From the NCBI RefSeq assembly GCF_000469545.1, contig NZ_KI273065.1, forward strand, positions 62,001 to 126,000: a stretch of DNA of 64,000 bases. The letters run 5' to 3'. The notes under the pieces are model-generated. The model made no database searches. It was given only the letters and a program-made list of their open reading frames with translations, and had not been told where the DNA came from. This document shows, one piece after another, positions 21,157 through 31,500 of the stretch (within the stretch, counting starts at the first letter, position 1; each line of letters starts with the position of its first letter). The translations under genes and the position numbers were made by a program. This DNA is from Mitsuokella sp. oral taxon 131 str. W9106 (GTDB taxonomy: Bacteria; Bacillota; Negativicutes; Selenomonadales; Selenomonadaceae).

Positions 21157-21254
21157 GCACGGTCACTCCTCTGATGCGATGCTAAAGGAAGCACGGCTGA
21201 ATTTATCCGTGATTCCGAAACACAACGATTATGAATTGCGTTCACATTTCACTT

Positions 21255-21887
21255 TTAGCATTGTATCAAAGTATCTCCTATGACGTCAAGCAAATCGGAA
21301 CGGCCTTCATTTTTCAGAGATGAATACGGCAGTATGGATAGCTCCGCTATGCCGAACACTTTGCGCATGATAGAAATTTGCCTGTTTTGCGCATTTTTGC
21401 CAATCTTGTCCGCCTTCGTTGCAACGACGAGGACAGGAATGCCGCGCTCGACGAGCCAACGGAACATCCCAACATCGGATACCATCGGCTCATGACGAAT
21501 GTCGATGAGCTGGCAGACAAACTGAAGACGAGGTGATGTCGTGAGATACTCCTCGATGAATTTCGCCCATATCTTGCGGTTCCCTTTTCCCGTCTTGGCG
21601 TAGCCGTAGCCCGGCAGGTCAACGAGGTAGAACGATTTACGGTCTTTGACGTCCGCAATCCTGACGCCGAGCTCATAGAAGTTGATCGTCTGCGTCTTGC
21701 CTGGCTGCGAGGAGACACGTGCAAGCCCCTTGACGCGCGTCAGGCTGTTGATGAGCGAGGACTTGCCGACGTTTGATCGGCCGATGCAGACGATTTCCGG
21801 CAGTTCCTTTTCCGGGTACTGCTCCTTTTTGACCGCAGAGGCGATGTACTGCCCTTGCGTGATAATCACGCGCTCCTTCTCTGCCAT
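21255..21887 (-). CDS. engB: Ribosome-biogenesis GTP-binding protein EngB/YsxC
   Basis: 210 residues. G motifs are complete: GRSNVGKSS (G1), DLPGYGYAK (G3), TKADKI (G4). The family helps assemble the large ribosomal subunit. It lies 20 bases after lon, the common lon-engB arrangement in Firmicutes. The N-terminal start MAEKERV is the only good one in range. Confidence 0.95.
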   Translation of the reverse strand: MAEKERVIITQGQYIASAVKKEQYPEKELPEIVCIGRSNVGKSSLINSLTRVKGLARVSSQPGKTQTINFYELGVRIADVKDRKSFYLVDLPGYGYAKTGKGNRKIWAKFIEEYLTTSPRLQFVCQLIDIRHEPMVSDVGMFRWLVERGIPVLVVATKADKIGKNAQNRQISIMRKVFGIAELSILPYSSLKNEGRSDLLDVIGDTLIQC

Positions 21888-21907
21888 ACTTTCATCTCCC
21901 TCGTCTT

Positions 21908-24211
21908 TTATCGCAGCAATGCGATTCGCAGTACTTCATCCATGTGCTCCACGGGAACGAATTCGAGCTTTTCGCGGACAGTCTCAGGTATGTCCTCGAT
22001 GTCGGGCTTGTTCTCCTTCGGCAGGATAATGGTCTTCATACCTTCGCGATAGGCGGCAAGAACCTTTTCCTTGAGCCCACCGATCGGCAAGACGTTGCCG
22101 CGCAGCGTGATCTCCCCCGTCATCGCAACGTCACGGCGCACCTTGCACCCTGTGAGTGCAGAGATCATTGCCGTCGCCATGGTGATCCCTGCCGACGGTC
22201 CGTCCTTTGGCACGGCACCTTCCGGCAGATGAATGTGGATATCTTCCTTCTCGTAAAAGTCAGCGGCAAGGCCGAGCTTTTCGGTGCGGCTGCGGATATA
22301 GGAGAGCGCCGCCTGTGCCGATTCCTGCATGACATCACCGAGGCGTCCCGTCAGGATGAGCTTCCCCTTTCCCTTTAAGACCGTCGCTTCGGTTGGCAGG
22401 ATATCGCCGCCGACTTCCGTCCAAGCCATCCCCGTCACGACGCCCACTTGCGGCTTTTTCTCCGCTTTCTTCTCTAAGAATTTCGCGCGGTCAAGGAACG
22501 TGCTGAGATTCTTCTTCGTCACGCGAATCGGCGCATCCTCATTTTCGACAATGCGGCGTGCCGCCTTGCGGCAGACGCGTCCGATGAGACGTTCGAGTTC
22601 GCGCACGCCAGACTCACGCGTATATTCCTGGATGATTTTCTGAATGACCCCTGCACCGAGCTGGATGTCCTTTGCCGTGAGACCGTTCTGTTCTCGTTGG
22701 CGCGCAACGAGATAGCGTTTTGCGATCTCCAGCTTCTCATATTCCGTATAGCTCGAAAGCGTGATGATTTCCATGCGGTCGCGCAGGGGGCGTGGGATGC
22801 CGCCGAGGCTGTTCGCCGTCACGATCCAAAGCACGCGGCTGAGGTCGAAAGGCAGCTCGATGTAATGGTCACTGAACGTCGCATTCTGCGCAGGATCGAG
22901 CACTTCGAGGAGCGCTGCCGACGGATCGCCGCGGTAATCCGCCGCAAGTTTGTCGACCTCGTCGAGCAAAAAGACGGGATTGCGCGAGCCGGCATTCTTG
23001 ATGCCTTCGAGCACGCGCCCCGGCATGGCGCCGACATAGGTGCGGCGATGCCCGCGGATCTCCGCCTCGTCACGCACGCCACCGAGCGAGGCGCGGACGA
23101 ACTTGCGCCCCATCGCGCGCGCGACCGATGCCGCGAGCGACGTCTTGCCGACGCCGGGCGGGCCGACGAGGCAGAGAATCGGAGCGGCGCGGTCGCTGAT
23201 GAGCTGATGTACGGCGAGGTAGTCCAGGATGCGGTCCTTGACCTTCTCTAGGCCGTAGTGATCCTTGTCGAGTATTTTCTTCGCCGCCGTGATGTCTTCC
23301 GTGTCCTCCGTCTCCACAAGCCATGGAAGATCGAGCAGCCAATCGAGGTAGCTGCGTATGACACCGACTTCGGCGCTCATGCTGTTCATCGCCTCAAGGC
23401 GTTTCAGTTCCTTTTCGACTGTCTTTTCAACGTCTTTTGGGTAACGCCCCGCTTCCAGCCGCTCCCGATACGCCGTGCTGTCCGTCGATTCAGCATCGCC
23501 GAGCTCCTTTCGGATTGCCTTGATCTGCTCGCGCAGGTAGTAGTCCTTTTGGATCTTTTCCATCTGCTTGCGCACGCGCACGCCGATCTTCTGCTCGACT
23601 TTTTGGATCTCCAGCTCGCGCGCAACGACTTCGTAGAGCCTCTCAAGGCGCTTTCTCACATCAATACACGCGAGGAGCTCCTGCCGCGTTTCGAGCTTGA
23701 GGCTCAGATGGCTTGCGATTAGGTCAGCAAGCCTGCCCGCGTCGTCGATAATCGCGACGGAAATGAGCGTTTCAGCTGGAATCTTTTTCGAGAGGCGCAC
23801 CCATTCCTCAAACTCGTGGACGACAGCGCGCGTAAGCGCTTCCATGCCCATCGAGCCGTCGATCGGATCGATACAGATTTCTGCCTCAACCTCATCGTAG
23901 CGCTCCAGTGCCGTAAATGCCTGCTTGCGCGCACGCTTCTTGCCCTCGACAAGCACGCGCACCGATCCGTCGGGCAGCTTGATGAGCTGCCGGATCTCAG
24001 CGAGCGTGCCGACGGGATAGAGATCCTTCTCCTCCGGCTCTTCGGTCTCTGGATCGAGCTGTGCCGTCAAAAAGATTTCCCGGTCCTGCACCATCGCCGC
24101 TTCGAGTGCTTCCATGGAACGCGGACGCCCTACATCGAGGTGGATGAGCATGTATGGGAATACGACCACGCCTCGAAGCGGCAGCACGGGCAGTTTCTTT
24201 GTCTCTGCCAT
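21908..24211 (-). CDS. lon: ATP-dependent protease Lon
   Basis: 767 residues. The N-terminal LON substrate-binding domain opens with [15 protein letters not shown]. The AAA+ domain has Walker [10 protein letters not shown] and Walker [10 protein letters not shown]. The protease domain has catalytic Ser in PKDGPSAG and Lys in [11 protein letters not shown]. All family features and length are normal. It sits after the clpX terminator and before engB; the tig-clpP-clpX-lon-engB order is conserved in many Firmicutes. Confidence 0.97.
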   Translation of the reverse strand: MAETKKLPVLPLRGVVVFPYMLIHLDVGRPRSMEALEAAMVQDREIFLTAQLDPETEEPEEKDLYPVGTLAEIRQLIKLPDGSVRVLVEGKKRARKQAFTALERYDEVEAEICIDPIDGSMGMEALTRAVVHEFEEWVRLSKKIPAETLISVAIIDDAGRLADLIASHLSLKLETRQELLACIDVRKRLERLYEVVARELEIQKVEQKIGVRVRKQMEKIQKDYYLREQIKAIRKELGDAESTDSTAYRERLEAGRYPKDVEKTVEKELKRLEAMNSMSAEVGVIRSYLDWLLDLPWLVETEDTEDITAAKKILDKDHYGLEKVKDRILDYLAVHQLISDRAAPILCLVGPPGVGKTSLAASVARAMGRKFVRASLGGVRDEAEIRGHRRTYVGAMPGRVLEGIKNAGSRNPVFLLDEVDKLAADYRGDPSAALLEVLDPAQNATFSDHYIELPFDLSRVLWIVTANSLGGIPRPLRDRMEIITLSSYTEYEKLEIAKRYLVARQREQNGLTAKDIQLGAGVIQKIIQEYTRESGVRELERLIGRVCRKAARRIVENEDAPIRVTKKNLSTFLDRAKFLEKKAEKKPQVGVVTGMAWTEVGGDILPTEATVLKGKGKLILTGRLGDVMQESAQAALSYIRSRTEKLGLAADFYEKEDIHIHLPEGAVPKDGPSAGITMATAMISALTGCKVRRDVAMTGEITLRGNVLPIGGLKEKVLAAYREGMKTIILPKENKPDIEDIPETVREKLEFVPVEHMDEVLRIALLR

Positions 24212-24238
24212 AGTATCTCCTTTTTATCACCTTATAGG

Positions 24239-24260
24239 AAAAGCGCTGCGATTGCAGCGC
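24239..24260 (-). terminator. Terminator after clpX
   Basis: Minus-strand stem GCGCTGCAATCGCAGCGC (24243-24260) followed by TTTT. It lies between clpX and lon, so lon must have its own promoter or depend on read-through. Confidence 0.7.
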
Positions 24261-24283
24261 CCCCAACGCCCTCCCTATGCCAG

Positions 24284-25552
24284 TCAGGCCGTTTCTTCCT
24301 TTTTGCTCTTCGCTTTCTTGTCGATCGTGAGGAGCGGTTCTTTCTTCGTCGTCACGACGTCCCTCGTCACGTGGCACTCGGTCACGCCCTCAATCGAAGG
24401 CACATCGTACATGACGTTGCGCATGATGCCCTCAATGATGGAGCGAAGGCCGCGCGCCCCCGTCTTGCGCTTCATCGCTTCTTTCGCAATCTGACGCAGC
24501 GCCTCATCGTCGAAGCGCAGCTTGACGCCGTCCATCTCAAGCAGCTTTTGGTACTGCTTGACCAGTGCGTTCTTCGGCTCTACGAGCACGGAAACGAGCG
24601 CTTCCTCGTCGAGCGCGTCGAGCGTCACGACGACAGGCAGGCGGCCGATGAACTCGGGTATCAAGCCGTTCTTGAGCAGATCCTCGGGAAGAACCTTGCG
24701 CAGGATCTCGCCGATGTTGCGCTGGCGCTTCGATTTGACCGTTGCCCCAAAGCCGAGCTGACGCTGTCCGATGCGCGACTCGATGACCTTTTCGAGCCCG
24801 TCGAACGCACCGCCGCATATAAAGAGGATATTCGTCGTATCGATCTGCAGAAGCTCCTGATGCGGATGCTTGCGCCCGCCCTGCGGCGGAACCGAAGCCG
24901 TCGTGCCCTCAAGGATCTTGAGGAGTGCCTGCTGAACGCCTTCGCCCGACACATCGCGCGTGATCGACGGATTCTCCGACTTGCGGGAAATTTTATCGAT
25001 CTCATCGATGTAGATAATGCCGCGCTCCGCCTTCTCGATATCGTAATCCGCCGCCTGAATGAGCTTCAAAAGGATATTTTCGACGTCTTCGCCGACGTAG
25101 CCCGCCTCCGTGAGCGAGGTCGCGTCTGCGACGGCAAACGGCACATTCAGTATCTTTGCGAGGGACTGCGCGAGAAGCGTCTTGCCGCTGCCCGTAGGTC
25201 CAATCATGAGGATATTCGACTTTTGCAGTTCGACGTCATCGTTCTTGCCGCCTTGCCCCATGTTGATCCGCTTGTAGTGATTATAGACGGCGACGGAAAG
25301 CGTCTTCTTCGCCTCGTCCTGCCCGATCATGTATTCATCGAGAATCGCGCGAATCTCCTTCGGCTTCGGTACGTCCTTGAGATCGATTTCGACATCATCG
25401 CTGAGCTCCTCCTCGATGATCTCATTGCAAAGCGAGATACACTCGTCGCAAATATAGACGCCGGGGCCTGCCACGAGTTTGCGGACCTGTTCCTGTGTCT
25501 TTCCGCAAAACGAGCATTTGAGCTGCCCTTTCTCATCCCCAAACTTCAACAT
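24284..25552 (-). CDS. clpX: ATP-dependent Clp protease ATP-binding subunit ClpX
   Basis: 422 residues. The N-terminal zinc-binding domain has CSFCGKT and [10 protein letters not shown]. The AAA+ module has Walker [13 protein letters not shown], Walker [10 protein letters not shown], and the pore/IGF-type region for ClpP docking. ClpX unfolds substrates for ClpP. It follows clpP by 15 bases. Confidence 0.97.
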   Translation of the reverse strand: MLKFGDEKGQLKCSFCGKTQEQVRKLVAGPGVYICDECISLCNEIIEEELSDDVEIDLKDVPKPKEIRAILDEYMIGQDEAKKTLSVAVYNHYKRINMGQGGKNDDVELQKSNILMIGPTGSGKTLLAQSLAKILNVPFAVADATSLTEAGYVGEDVENILLKLIQAADYDIEKAERGIIYIDEIDKISRKSENPSITRDVSGEGVQQALLKILEGTTASVPPQGGRKHPHQELLQIDTTNILFICGGAFDGLEKVIESRIGQRQLGFGATVKSKRQRNIGEILRKVLPEDLLKNGLIPEFIGRLPVVVTLDALDEEALVSVLVEPKNALVKQYQKLLEMDGVKLRFDDEALRQIAKEAMKRKTGARGLRSIIEGIMRNVMYDVPSIEGVTECHVTRDVVTTKKEPLLTIDKKAKSKKEETA

Positions 25553-25567
25553 GGCCGCATCACCCCT

Positions 25568-26185
25568 TTAGCCCTTTGCGTCTTTCTTGCCCTTCTTCGG
25601 ACGCACGATGACTTCGTCGACAAGCCCGTAAGCCTTTGCTTCCTCCGCCGTCATGAAGTTGTCGCGCTCGGTGTCTGCATTGATCGTCTTCTCGTCCTTT
25701 CCCGTCGTCTTGACGAGAATGTCGTTGATGACTTCGCGGAGGCGCTGGATCTCGCGCGCCTGGATCTGAATGTCTGTCGACTGGCCCTGCGCGCCGCCGA
25801 GAGGCTGATGGATCATGATGCGCGCATGGGGGAGCGCGTAGCGCTTTCCCTTTGCCCCCGACGTCAGAAGCAGCGAGCCCATGCTCGCCGCTTGACCGAT
25901 GCAGATCGTCGAGACGTCCGGCTTGATGTACTGCATCGTGTCGTAGATGGCGAAACCTGCCGTCACGACGCCGCCCGGACTGTTGATGTAGAGATGGATG
26001 TCCTTGTCCGGATCCTCCGATTCCAGGAACAGGAGCTGCGCGACGACAACATTCGCCACATTGTCATCGATCGGACCGCCTAAAAAGATGATGCGATCCT
26101 TCAGCAGACGCGAGTAGATATCGTACGCGCGTTCCCCGCGGCTCGACTGCTCGACGACCATTGGTACATAACTCATATTACTCAT
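25568..26185 (-). CDS. clpP: ATP-dependent Clp protease proteolytic subunit ClpP
   Basis: 205 residues. Catalytic Ser is in GQAASMGS, His in MIHQPLGG, and the Asp is in the following half. The start was chosen at ATG 26185 because GGGGAG lies 10 bases upstream, after the tig stop; a longer frame from GTG 26218 would overlap tig, and ATG 26176 is another option. It forms the tetradecameric chamber used by ClpX. Confidence 0.96.
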   Translation of the reverse strand: MSNMSYVPMVVEQSSRGERAYDIYSRLLKDRIIFLGGPIDDNVANVVVAQLLFLESEDPDKDIHLYINSPGGVVTAGFAIYDTMQYIKPDVSTICIGQAASMGSLLLTSGAKGKRYALPHARIMIHQPLGGAQGQSTDIQIQAREIQRLREVINDILVKTTGKDEKTINADTERDNFMTAEEAKAYGLVDEVIVRPKKGKKDAKG

Positions 26186-26214
26186 ATTTGGTTTACTCCC
26201 CATAACAAGCAGGG

Positions 26215-27504
26215 TCACTTTGCGATATTGTCGATGATGAACTGCGCCGTCTTCTTGCGGAGCACAGTCGCCGCCAAGTCGCCAACCCGTCCCTGTTCCT
26301 TGATAATCTTCTGAACCTGGTGCGGCGTTGCACCGTATGCGGCCGCCATGCCGGCGACTTCGGCGTCGAGGTCTGCCGCCTCGACCTTGATGTTTTCCGC
26401 CTTTGCGACTTCTTCGAGCATGAGATCCGTGCGGACATTCTTCTCTGCCGCCTCGCGGTACTGCTCGCGCAGCTTCTGAATATCCGTATTCGCATACTGG
26501 AGGTACCGCTCGAACTTCATGCCCTGCTGCTCAAGGCGCATTGCCATTTCCTGAATCATGCTCGACACGCGGTTTTCCACCATGACAGGCGGAATATCGA
26601 CCGTGACGTTTTCCGTCGCCTTGTCGATAGCAGCCGTCTTTTGGTCGTTCTCCGCCTTGCGCTCCGCCGCTTCTTCCATGTTCTTGCGGACATCGGCACG
26701 AAGCTCGTCGAGCGTCCCGAACTTGCTGACCTTTTTGGCAAGCGCGTCATCGAGCGCTGGAAGCTCCTTGCGCTTGATGCTGCGAACCGTGCACTTGAAC
26801 ACAGCCGGCTTTCCTGCGAGTGCAGCCGTGTGGTAATCTTCAGGAAACGTGACACTCACGTCCCTTTCCTCGCCGACCCTCGCGCCGACAAGCTGATCTT
26901 CAAAGCCCGGGATGAAGCTGCCCGACCCGATCTGAAGCGGGTAGTCCTTGCCCTCACCGCCCTCGAACGGCTTACCGTCAACCAATCCTTTGAAGTCAAG
27001 CGTCGTGAAGTCGCCGTTTTCAACAGCGGCTCCTTCAGGCACGTCCACCATCGTGCTCTGACGATCCTGGAACGTCTTGAGCCGCTGCTCTACCTCCTCA
27101 TCCGTAACCTTTGCTTCTTCCTTTGGGACAGAAATCCCCTTGTACTCGCCGAGATGGACCTCAGGGCGCGGCGTAACCGCTGCCTTGAACACGAGATCCT
27201 TGCCCTCTTCAAGCGTGATGATATCGATATCAGGTCGCGTCACCGGCTCGATCTTCTGGTCATCCAACGCCTCGCCGAAAGCCTTCGGTGCGATGAGGTC
27301 AAACGCTTCCTGCATGAGCGCGTCCCTGCCAACGTGGCGCTCCACAATCTTGCGCGGTGCCTTGCCCCTGCGGAAGCCGGGAATATTCACGCGGCCCGCC
27401 AACTGTTTCGCAGCACGCTCCACTGCCTTTCCGAGCTCCGCTGCCTCAACCTCAATCGTCAGCGTAACCTGCTGATTTTCACCGTGTTCTGCCGTAACTT
27501 TCAT
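26215..27504 (-). CDS. tig: Trigger factor (ribosome-bound chaperone, peptidyl-prolyl isomerase)
   Basis: 429 residues. The ribosome-docking signature [11 protein letters not shown] is at about 43-53, the FKBP-type isomerase domain is central ([15 protein letters not shown]), and the C-terminal helical arms end with an IMAQ-like tail region. It leads the tig-clpP-clpX cluster. The start ATG is the first codon after an AGGAGG-type site. Confidence 0.97.
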   Translation of the reverse strand: MKVTAEHGENQQVTLTIEVEAAELGKAVERAAKQLAGRVNIPGFRRGKAPRKIVERHVGRDALMQEAFDLIAPKAFGEALDDQKIEPVTRPDIDIITLEEGKDLVFKAAVTPRPEVHLGEYKGISVPKEEAKVTDEEVEQRLKTFQDRQSTMVDVPEGAAVENGDFTTLDFKGLVDGKPFEGGEGKDYPLQIGSGSFIPGFEDQLVGARVGEERDVSVTFPEDYHTAALAGKPAVFKCTVRSIKRKELPALDDALAKKVSKFGTLDELRADVRKNMEEAAERKAENDQKTAAIDKATENVTVDIPPVMVENRVSSMIQEMAMRLEQQGMKFERYLQYANTDIQKLREQYREAAEKNVRTDLMLEEVAKAENIKVEAADLDAEVAGMAAAYGATPHQVQKIIKEQGRVGDLAATVLRKKTAQFIIDNIAK

Positions 27505-27581
27505 GGTACGAAATGACCTCCTGTATGATCGTTCTTAAAATTGGCATCCCCAAGCACAAGGGCATACGCCATTCAGAATAT

Positions 27582-27610
27582 ATTGTATCACAAAACGCGC
27601 GGAAAGACAA
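27582..27610 (-). promoter_or_regulatory. Promoter of the tig-clpPX cluster
   Basis: Minus strand -35 TTGTCT (27605-27610), 17-base spacer, -10 TACAAT (27582-27587). The -35 box and spacer lie inside the terminator hairpin of the upstream GerMN operon. Confidence 0.55.
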
Positions 27611-27626
27611 GCCATCCCGCGCGTTT
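27591..27626 (-). terminator. Terminator of the GerMN/amidase operon
   Basis: Ten-bp perfect stem (27617-27626 with 27593-27602) and TTTTG on the minus strand, about 80 bases past the GerMN stop. Confidence 0.7.
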
Positions 27627-27704
27627 CAAGCAAAGAGGCAAGCCCATCCGATCCTGCCATCGGAACCCGGTTGCCAAAACCATCTTTGCCCCACACTGTT
27701 GGAA

Positions 27705-28307
27705 TTACTGCAGCAGGCTCTCCATGCGACCAATCGGTTCGCTGAGATCCATGTGCCCTGAAAGGGATTCAATGGGCTTTCCCTCGATGAGGATCTGCAC
27801 TTTCTTCACTTCGGCAAACTCCGTCAAGGTATCGGCAATGGATCCGACAAGCATCTCTTCCCCCGTCGAGCCTCCGACGAAATTCTTCCGCAGTGCCTGC
27901 GTGAGATCGACCTTTGCGACGCCGTCCGACACTTTGACGCTCCTGAGTTTCGCCTGCTTTGGGATGATCGTCACCTGCCCCTTGTCCGTTGCGCCCTGCA
28001 TGAGCGATTCCATCGCCGCCGTGTACTTATCCTTGCCATCAAGCCTCACGCTGCGCGTAGAAGCGAGAAGTTTCGTGCCATCTTCATTCGGATAGTAGAC
28101 CTTGATCGTCAGCTTTTCATCTTTTCCCGCGGCAGCAGAGCTGCTTTTCGCTGCATTGCCGGAGGAGCTGGGACTGCTGCCAGCAAGTGAGGCGGACGAG
28201 GAACCCGCGCTGCTTCCACCCGTTTCATTCTTCGGGTCGCAGCCAGACATGACGAGCAGGGAAAGCATCATCATGACCAGGAAAAGGCATCTCATATTGC
28301 GTTTCAT
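27705..28307 (-). CDS. GerMN-domain lipoprotein
   Basis: 200 residues. A signal peptide with lipobox LLVMSGC (Cys about 23) is followed by a Ser/Ala/Gly-rich linker (about 28-62) and one GerMN domain (about 65-195; VYYPNEDGTKLLAST, VDLTQAL, LTEFAEVKKVQILIEGKP). GerMN domains occur in spore GerM and in non-spore envelope lipoproteins next to amidases; the biochemical role is unknown. The ATG at 28307 has GGAGGGGG eight bases upstream. It is the last gene of a five-gene operon and directly follows the amidase, so a role at the cell wall is likely. Confidence 0.85.
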   Translation of the reverse strand: MKRNMRCLFLVMMMLSLLVMSGCDPKNETGGSSAGSSSASLAGSSPSSSGNAAKSSSAAAGKDEKLTIKVYYPNEDGTKLLASTRSVRLDGKDKYTAAMESLMQGATDKGQVTIIPKQAKLRSVKVSDGVAKVDLTQALRKNFVGGSTGEEMLVGSIADTLTEFAEVKKVQILIEGKPIESLSGHMDLSEPIGRMESLLQ

Positions 28308-28310
28308 CGG

Positions 28311-29381
28311 TTATTCCCCCTCCGTAAAGTAACGGCCAATCGCGCGCGCGATTGCTTTCGCCAGCGTTTCCTGGAATGTGTCGTCAGCGAGCAGGCTCTC
28401 TTCCCTGTCATTCGTGACGAAAGCAAGCTCGACAAGCGATGCCGGCATCGGCGCGTGTTTCATGACGTAGAAATTTGCCGTCTTGACGCCGCGGTTCGAT
28501 AGCCCTGTCGCCGCAACAATCTCCTCATTGAGCACCGTCGCGAGATGCTCGGCGGCCGTTCCGCCATAGGTGTAATAGTAAGCTTCTGTCCCATGCGCGC
28601 TCGAACTGCTGAATGCATTGCAGTGAATGGAGATGAATATCTCAGCGCCAGGAGCGGCGGCTCCAACATTGACGCGCGCCTGAAGTTCCGCATCTGCCGA
28701 TGCATTTGGCCCGCAGACATCGACATCCGCATCGCGCGTCATAATGACATTTGCACCGCTCGCTTCCAAGAGATTTTTTACTTTCTCAGAAACGGCGAGC
28801 GTCACACTTGCCTCGGTCACGCCCGATGGCCCGACAGCACCGCTGTCACTGCCGCCGTGTCCGGGATCGAGGACGATGGTATGTCCTTTGGCTCCCTCTG
28901 CCTGCGGCGCCCTCACGACCGGCTCGAAGATGTCGATGACAAGTCGGTGCGGCTTGTGCGATCTGCGCTCCGCCTTCTCTTCATGAATGGCGTAGCTGCC
29001 GGATACAGGCTGCGATAGATCCATGACGAACTGCAGCGTGTCGCTGCCGCGATCCTTGATCCGCATGCGGCTCGCGTACTTTTCGGGAAGCGGAATATCT
29101 GGCTCGATTTCGCCAATTTGCGTCTTTTGCACCGTTATGGCGAGCTGCCGGCGAACGCCTTCGTACTCCGTTACTGCGTAGTCGAGATCGGAGCTTCCCG
29201 TCATGCCGATCTCGATGCGCAGTGCATTCCGGCCGTTTACCGTAACCTCCGCGGTCTGAAAATAATTCAGCGTGTGCCTTGCGGCAGCCTCTGCCCTCGT
29301 GCCGAAAGGAAGCAGGCAAACGGCAAGCACGAGCAGGACAGCAGCGCGCCCCCATCGAAACAATGCTTCTTGCAACAACAC
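28311..29381 (-). CDS. N-acetylmuramoyl-L-alanine amidase (AMIN + amidase_3), exported
   Basis: 356 residues. A signal peptide (AAVLLVLAVCLLPFGTRAEA) is followed by an AMIN-like beta domain (about 35-150) and a zinc amidase_3 domain (about 165-350) with VLDPGHGGSDSG (first His), a Glu, SIHCNAF (second His) and VELAFVTN (catalytic Glu). It cleaves the stem peptide from muramic acid in peptidoglycan. It begins with GTG four bases after AGGAGG; a TTG one codon later is equally well placed. GerMN follows after three bases. Confidence 0.92.
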   Translation of the reverse strand: MLLQEALFRWGRAAVLLVLAVCLLPFGTRAEAAARHTLNYFQTAEVTVNGRNALRIEIGMTGSSDLDYAVTEYEGVRRQLAITVQKTQIGEIEPDIPLPEKYASRMRIKDRGSDTLQFVMDLSQPVSGSYAIHEEKAERRSHKPHRLVIDIFEPVVRAPQAEGAKGHTIVLDPGHGGSDSGAVGPSGVTEASVTLAVSEKVKNLLEASGANVIMTRDADVDVCGPNASADAELQARVNVGAAAPGAEIFISIHCNAFSSSSAHGTEAYYYTYGGTAAEHLATVLNEEIVAATGLSNRGVKTANFYVMKHAPMPASLVELAFVTNDREESLLADDTFQETLAKAIARAIGRYFTEGE

Positions 29382-29389
29382 AGTTCCTC

Positions 29390-29590
29390 CTAGTCTTTCA
29401 AAAGGTCGAGCGCTTCCTGCTCTGCCTTTTCCGTCGTTTCCGGATCGAAACGAATGTCCATCGTGATATAGTCGCCCTCATGGAGCCCGTCGGGCAAATA
29501 CGCCTTTGGGAAATGGAGCGTTTTCATTTCATCGCCGAGCAATAGGACTGCAACATCCTCTTCAAAGCGATCAATGTATGCGGAAATCAC
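29390..29590 (-). CDS. DUF3006-family small protein
   Basis: 66 residues with IDRFEEDVAVLLLGDE at the start and DGLHEGDYITMDIRFD in the middle, the pattern of DUF3006 proteins. The family has no known function but is often encoded beside ComEC-like metallo-beta-lactamase proteins, as here, where its start overlaps the stop of the MBL lipoprotein gene by four bases. Confidence 0.8.
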   Translation of the reverse strand: MISAYIDRFEEDVAVLLLGDEMKTLHFPKAYLPDGLHEGDYITMDIRFDPETTEKAEQEALDLLKD

Positions 29591-30588
29591 TTTTCCTTGC
29601 CTCCTGTCTCAATCTGATACGTCTTCCCATCCGTTGTCACCGTGATCGTGCCGTCCTTATCCGTTTCATACGTCTTGGCGGCAAGGACATCCCCCTTTTC
29701 ATTTTTGACTAAGGCCGTCTTTTTCGTCTTGCCCGTCTTCCGGTCCACGAACGTGCTCTCTCCGCGGCAACGTGCGAGCACGTCCGTATGCGGATGGCCA
29801 TAATCATTATTCACACCGCAGGAGATGAGAACGGCTTCCGGCCAAACGGCTTTGAGGTAGGCAGGCGTCGCGCTCGTCGAACTGCCGTGATGCGGTGCCT
29901 TCAGGATCGTGCTTTTCACGGGATCGTTCGCCTGCAACATCTCTTCTTCCACAGGCTTTTCCGCATCACCCGTAAAGAGCATCGAAAACTTGCCATAGAC
30001 GAGACGTCCGACGACAGACTCATTGTTCGGATCGTGCTTGTACCCTTTTTGCTGTCCTCTCTTTTGAAGCGCTTCCGTCGGGTAGAACACCTCGAACGCA
30101 ACGCCGCTGCCAAAATCGAGCTTGTCGCCCGCCTTCAGCATTTCATGCTTGATTTTTTTTGCTTTGAGCTGCTTCATGTAGCCGATGTAGAGCTTCGATG
30201 TCGAAGGCATGCCATTATCGTAAACCGCCCCGACTTCGTAATCCTTCAGGACGACGTCCATCCCGCCGATATGGTCAGCATGCGGATGCGTCAAGATGAC
30301 TTTGTCAATCTTCTTGACGTCTGCTTTTAGCAGCTCCGCTTTCAGCTTGTCGCGCTCGTCAACATCACCCGTGTCAATGAGCACCGTCTGCTCGGGCGTC
30401 TGAACCAGGATGGCATCCCCTTGCCCAACGTCGAGCATTCGGATCTTGACCGCACTGCCGTTTGCGGCGGTCTTCGCACCGCTTCCGCCCGCGCCGCCCC
30501 CCGTAGTCGCCGCACCGCCTCCACAGCCCGCAAGAAGCGTGACAGCGAGCATCACGGCGCTGATCAGCATGACGATTCGATTTCGCAT
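29587..30588 (-). CDS. MBL-fold hydrolase lipoprotein (ComEC C-terminal-domain-like)
   Basis: 333 residues. Signal peptide with lipobox LLAGC (Cys 22) and a Gly/Ala-rich linker. The metallo-beta-lactamase domain has MLDVGQGDAILV, HPHADHIGG, FTGDAEK and KAPHHGSSTS, the set found in the ComEC nuclease-like domain. A short beta extension ends the protein. Substrate unknown; nuclease or phosphodiesterase activity at the envelope is inferred only. Starts immediately after the HAD gene (GGGGAGG upstream) and is coupled to DUF3006. Confidence 0.88.
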   Translation of the reverse strand: MRNRIVMLISAVMLAVTLLAGCGGGAATTGGGAGGSGAKTAANGSAVKIRMLDVGQGDAILVQTPEQTVLIDTGDVDERDKLKAELLKADVKKIDKVILTHPHADHIGGMDVVLKDYEVGAVYDNGMPSTSKLYIGYMKQLKAKKIKHEMLKAGDKLDFGSGVAFEVFYPTEALQKRGQQKGYKHDPNNESVVGRLVYGKFSMLFTGDAEKPVEEEMLQANDPVKSTILKAPHHGSSTSATPAYLKAVWPEAVLISCGVNNDYGHPHTDVLARCRGESTFVDRKTGKTKKTALVKNEKGDVLAAKTYETDKDGTITVTTDGKTYQIETGGKEK

Positions 30589-30589
30589 C

Positions 30590-31411
30590 TTATTCCTCCC
30601 CTAGAATATACCGTCTGATGCCGAATGCCACGCCGTCTTCATCGACCGAAGGAAGGATGTGCGAGGCCTTTTCCTTTAGCTGTGGCCGCGCATTTTCCAT
30701 GACGAGCCCCATGCCAACCGTCTCCATCATTTCCATGTCGTTCAGCCCATCGCCAAACGCGTAGCTTTCCGTGCGCGGTATGCCAAGATAGTCGAGCGTA
30801 TGGCAGATTCCCGTTCCCTTTGAAATGGAACTCGCGTAAAGCTCCATATTTTCCTTATGATAAGGATCCATCAGCCCTGTGAGCTCCGGCTTCTTCAGCA
30901 AGTGCTCGTAGACGCCGTTCCCACCCGGATCACGCGCGTAAAATTCGATCTTGTACGCATCGACATGCGCGAGGTCATAGTCGCGAACGAAGCCTCTCAC
31001 ATTGACATCAATATCGCGGTAAAACTGCTCCGTCGCTTTGAACTCAGGCCTTAGATAGACATCATGCAGCCCTTCCAAGATATACTCGATGCCATTTTCC
31101 TCCGAGAGCGCAACGATCTCCTGCACGAGTTCCTTCGGGAGCGGATCATCGTAAATGACCGCATGGCCCATCATGACTGCCGCACCATTCATCAGCACAA
31201 ACCCATCAAATAATTTCGAATCCGCAATCTTCGGATCGAGGTAGGCGTACGGACGCCCGCTCGCAATAAAGGTATGGTACCCCGCCTCGCGCAGGCGCTT
31301 GATCTCCGTACGAACGGCAGGGCGGATCTGTGTCCAACCGTTCTTAATATTGATCAACGTCCCGTCTATGTCAAAAAAAACCGCTTTTCCCGCTTGTTTC
31401 ATACGTTCCAT
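30590..31411 (-). CDS. HAD-superfamily Cof-type phosphatase
   Basis: 273 residues. DIDGTL (14-19) is the nucleophile motif, FIASGRP the second motif, and FGDGLNDMEMM the fourth. A Cof-type C2 cap lies between. Substrates are usually sugar phosphates or flavin nucleotides. The ATG at 31411 has GGGGGTG upstream; the frame extends further up but only through a terminator region. First gene of the operon that ends with GerMN. Confidence 0.9.
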   Translation of the reverse strand: MERMKQAGKAVFFDIDGTLINIKNGWTQIRPAVRTEIKRLREAGYHTFIASGRPYAYLDPKIADSKLFDGFVLMNGAAVMMGHAVIYDDPLPKELVQEIVALSEENGIEYILEGLHDVYLRPEFKATEQFYRDIDVNVRGFVRDYDLAHVDAYKIEFYARDPGGNGVYEHLLKKPELTGLMDPYHKENMELYASSISKGTGICHTLDYLGIPRTESYAFGDGLNDMEMMETVGMGLVMENARPQLKEKASHILPSVDEDGVAFGIRRYILGEE

Positions 31412-31430
31412 AGCACACCCCCAAATCACA

Positions 31431-31489
31431 AGAGCCCCAATCCCTAGGCGCATAGGTTCCTTCCCTATACTACTAGAGATGGGGGCTCT
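31431..31489 (-). terminator. Terminator-like inverted repeat before the HAD gene
   Basis: Plus-strand AGAGCCCC (31431-31438) pairs with GGGGGCTCT (31481-31489), and inner segments also pair. It lies just past the stop of the unknown gene at 31501. A T-tract is weak, so strength is uncertain. Confidence 0.5.
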
Positions 31490-31500
31490 CTTCAAGAGGA

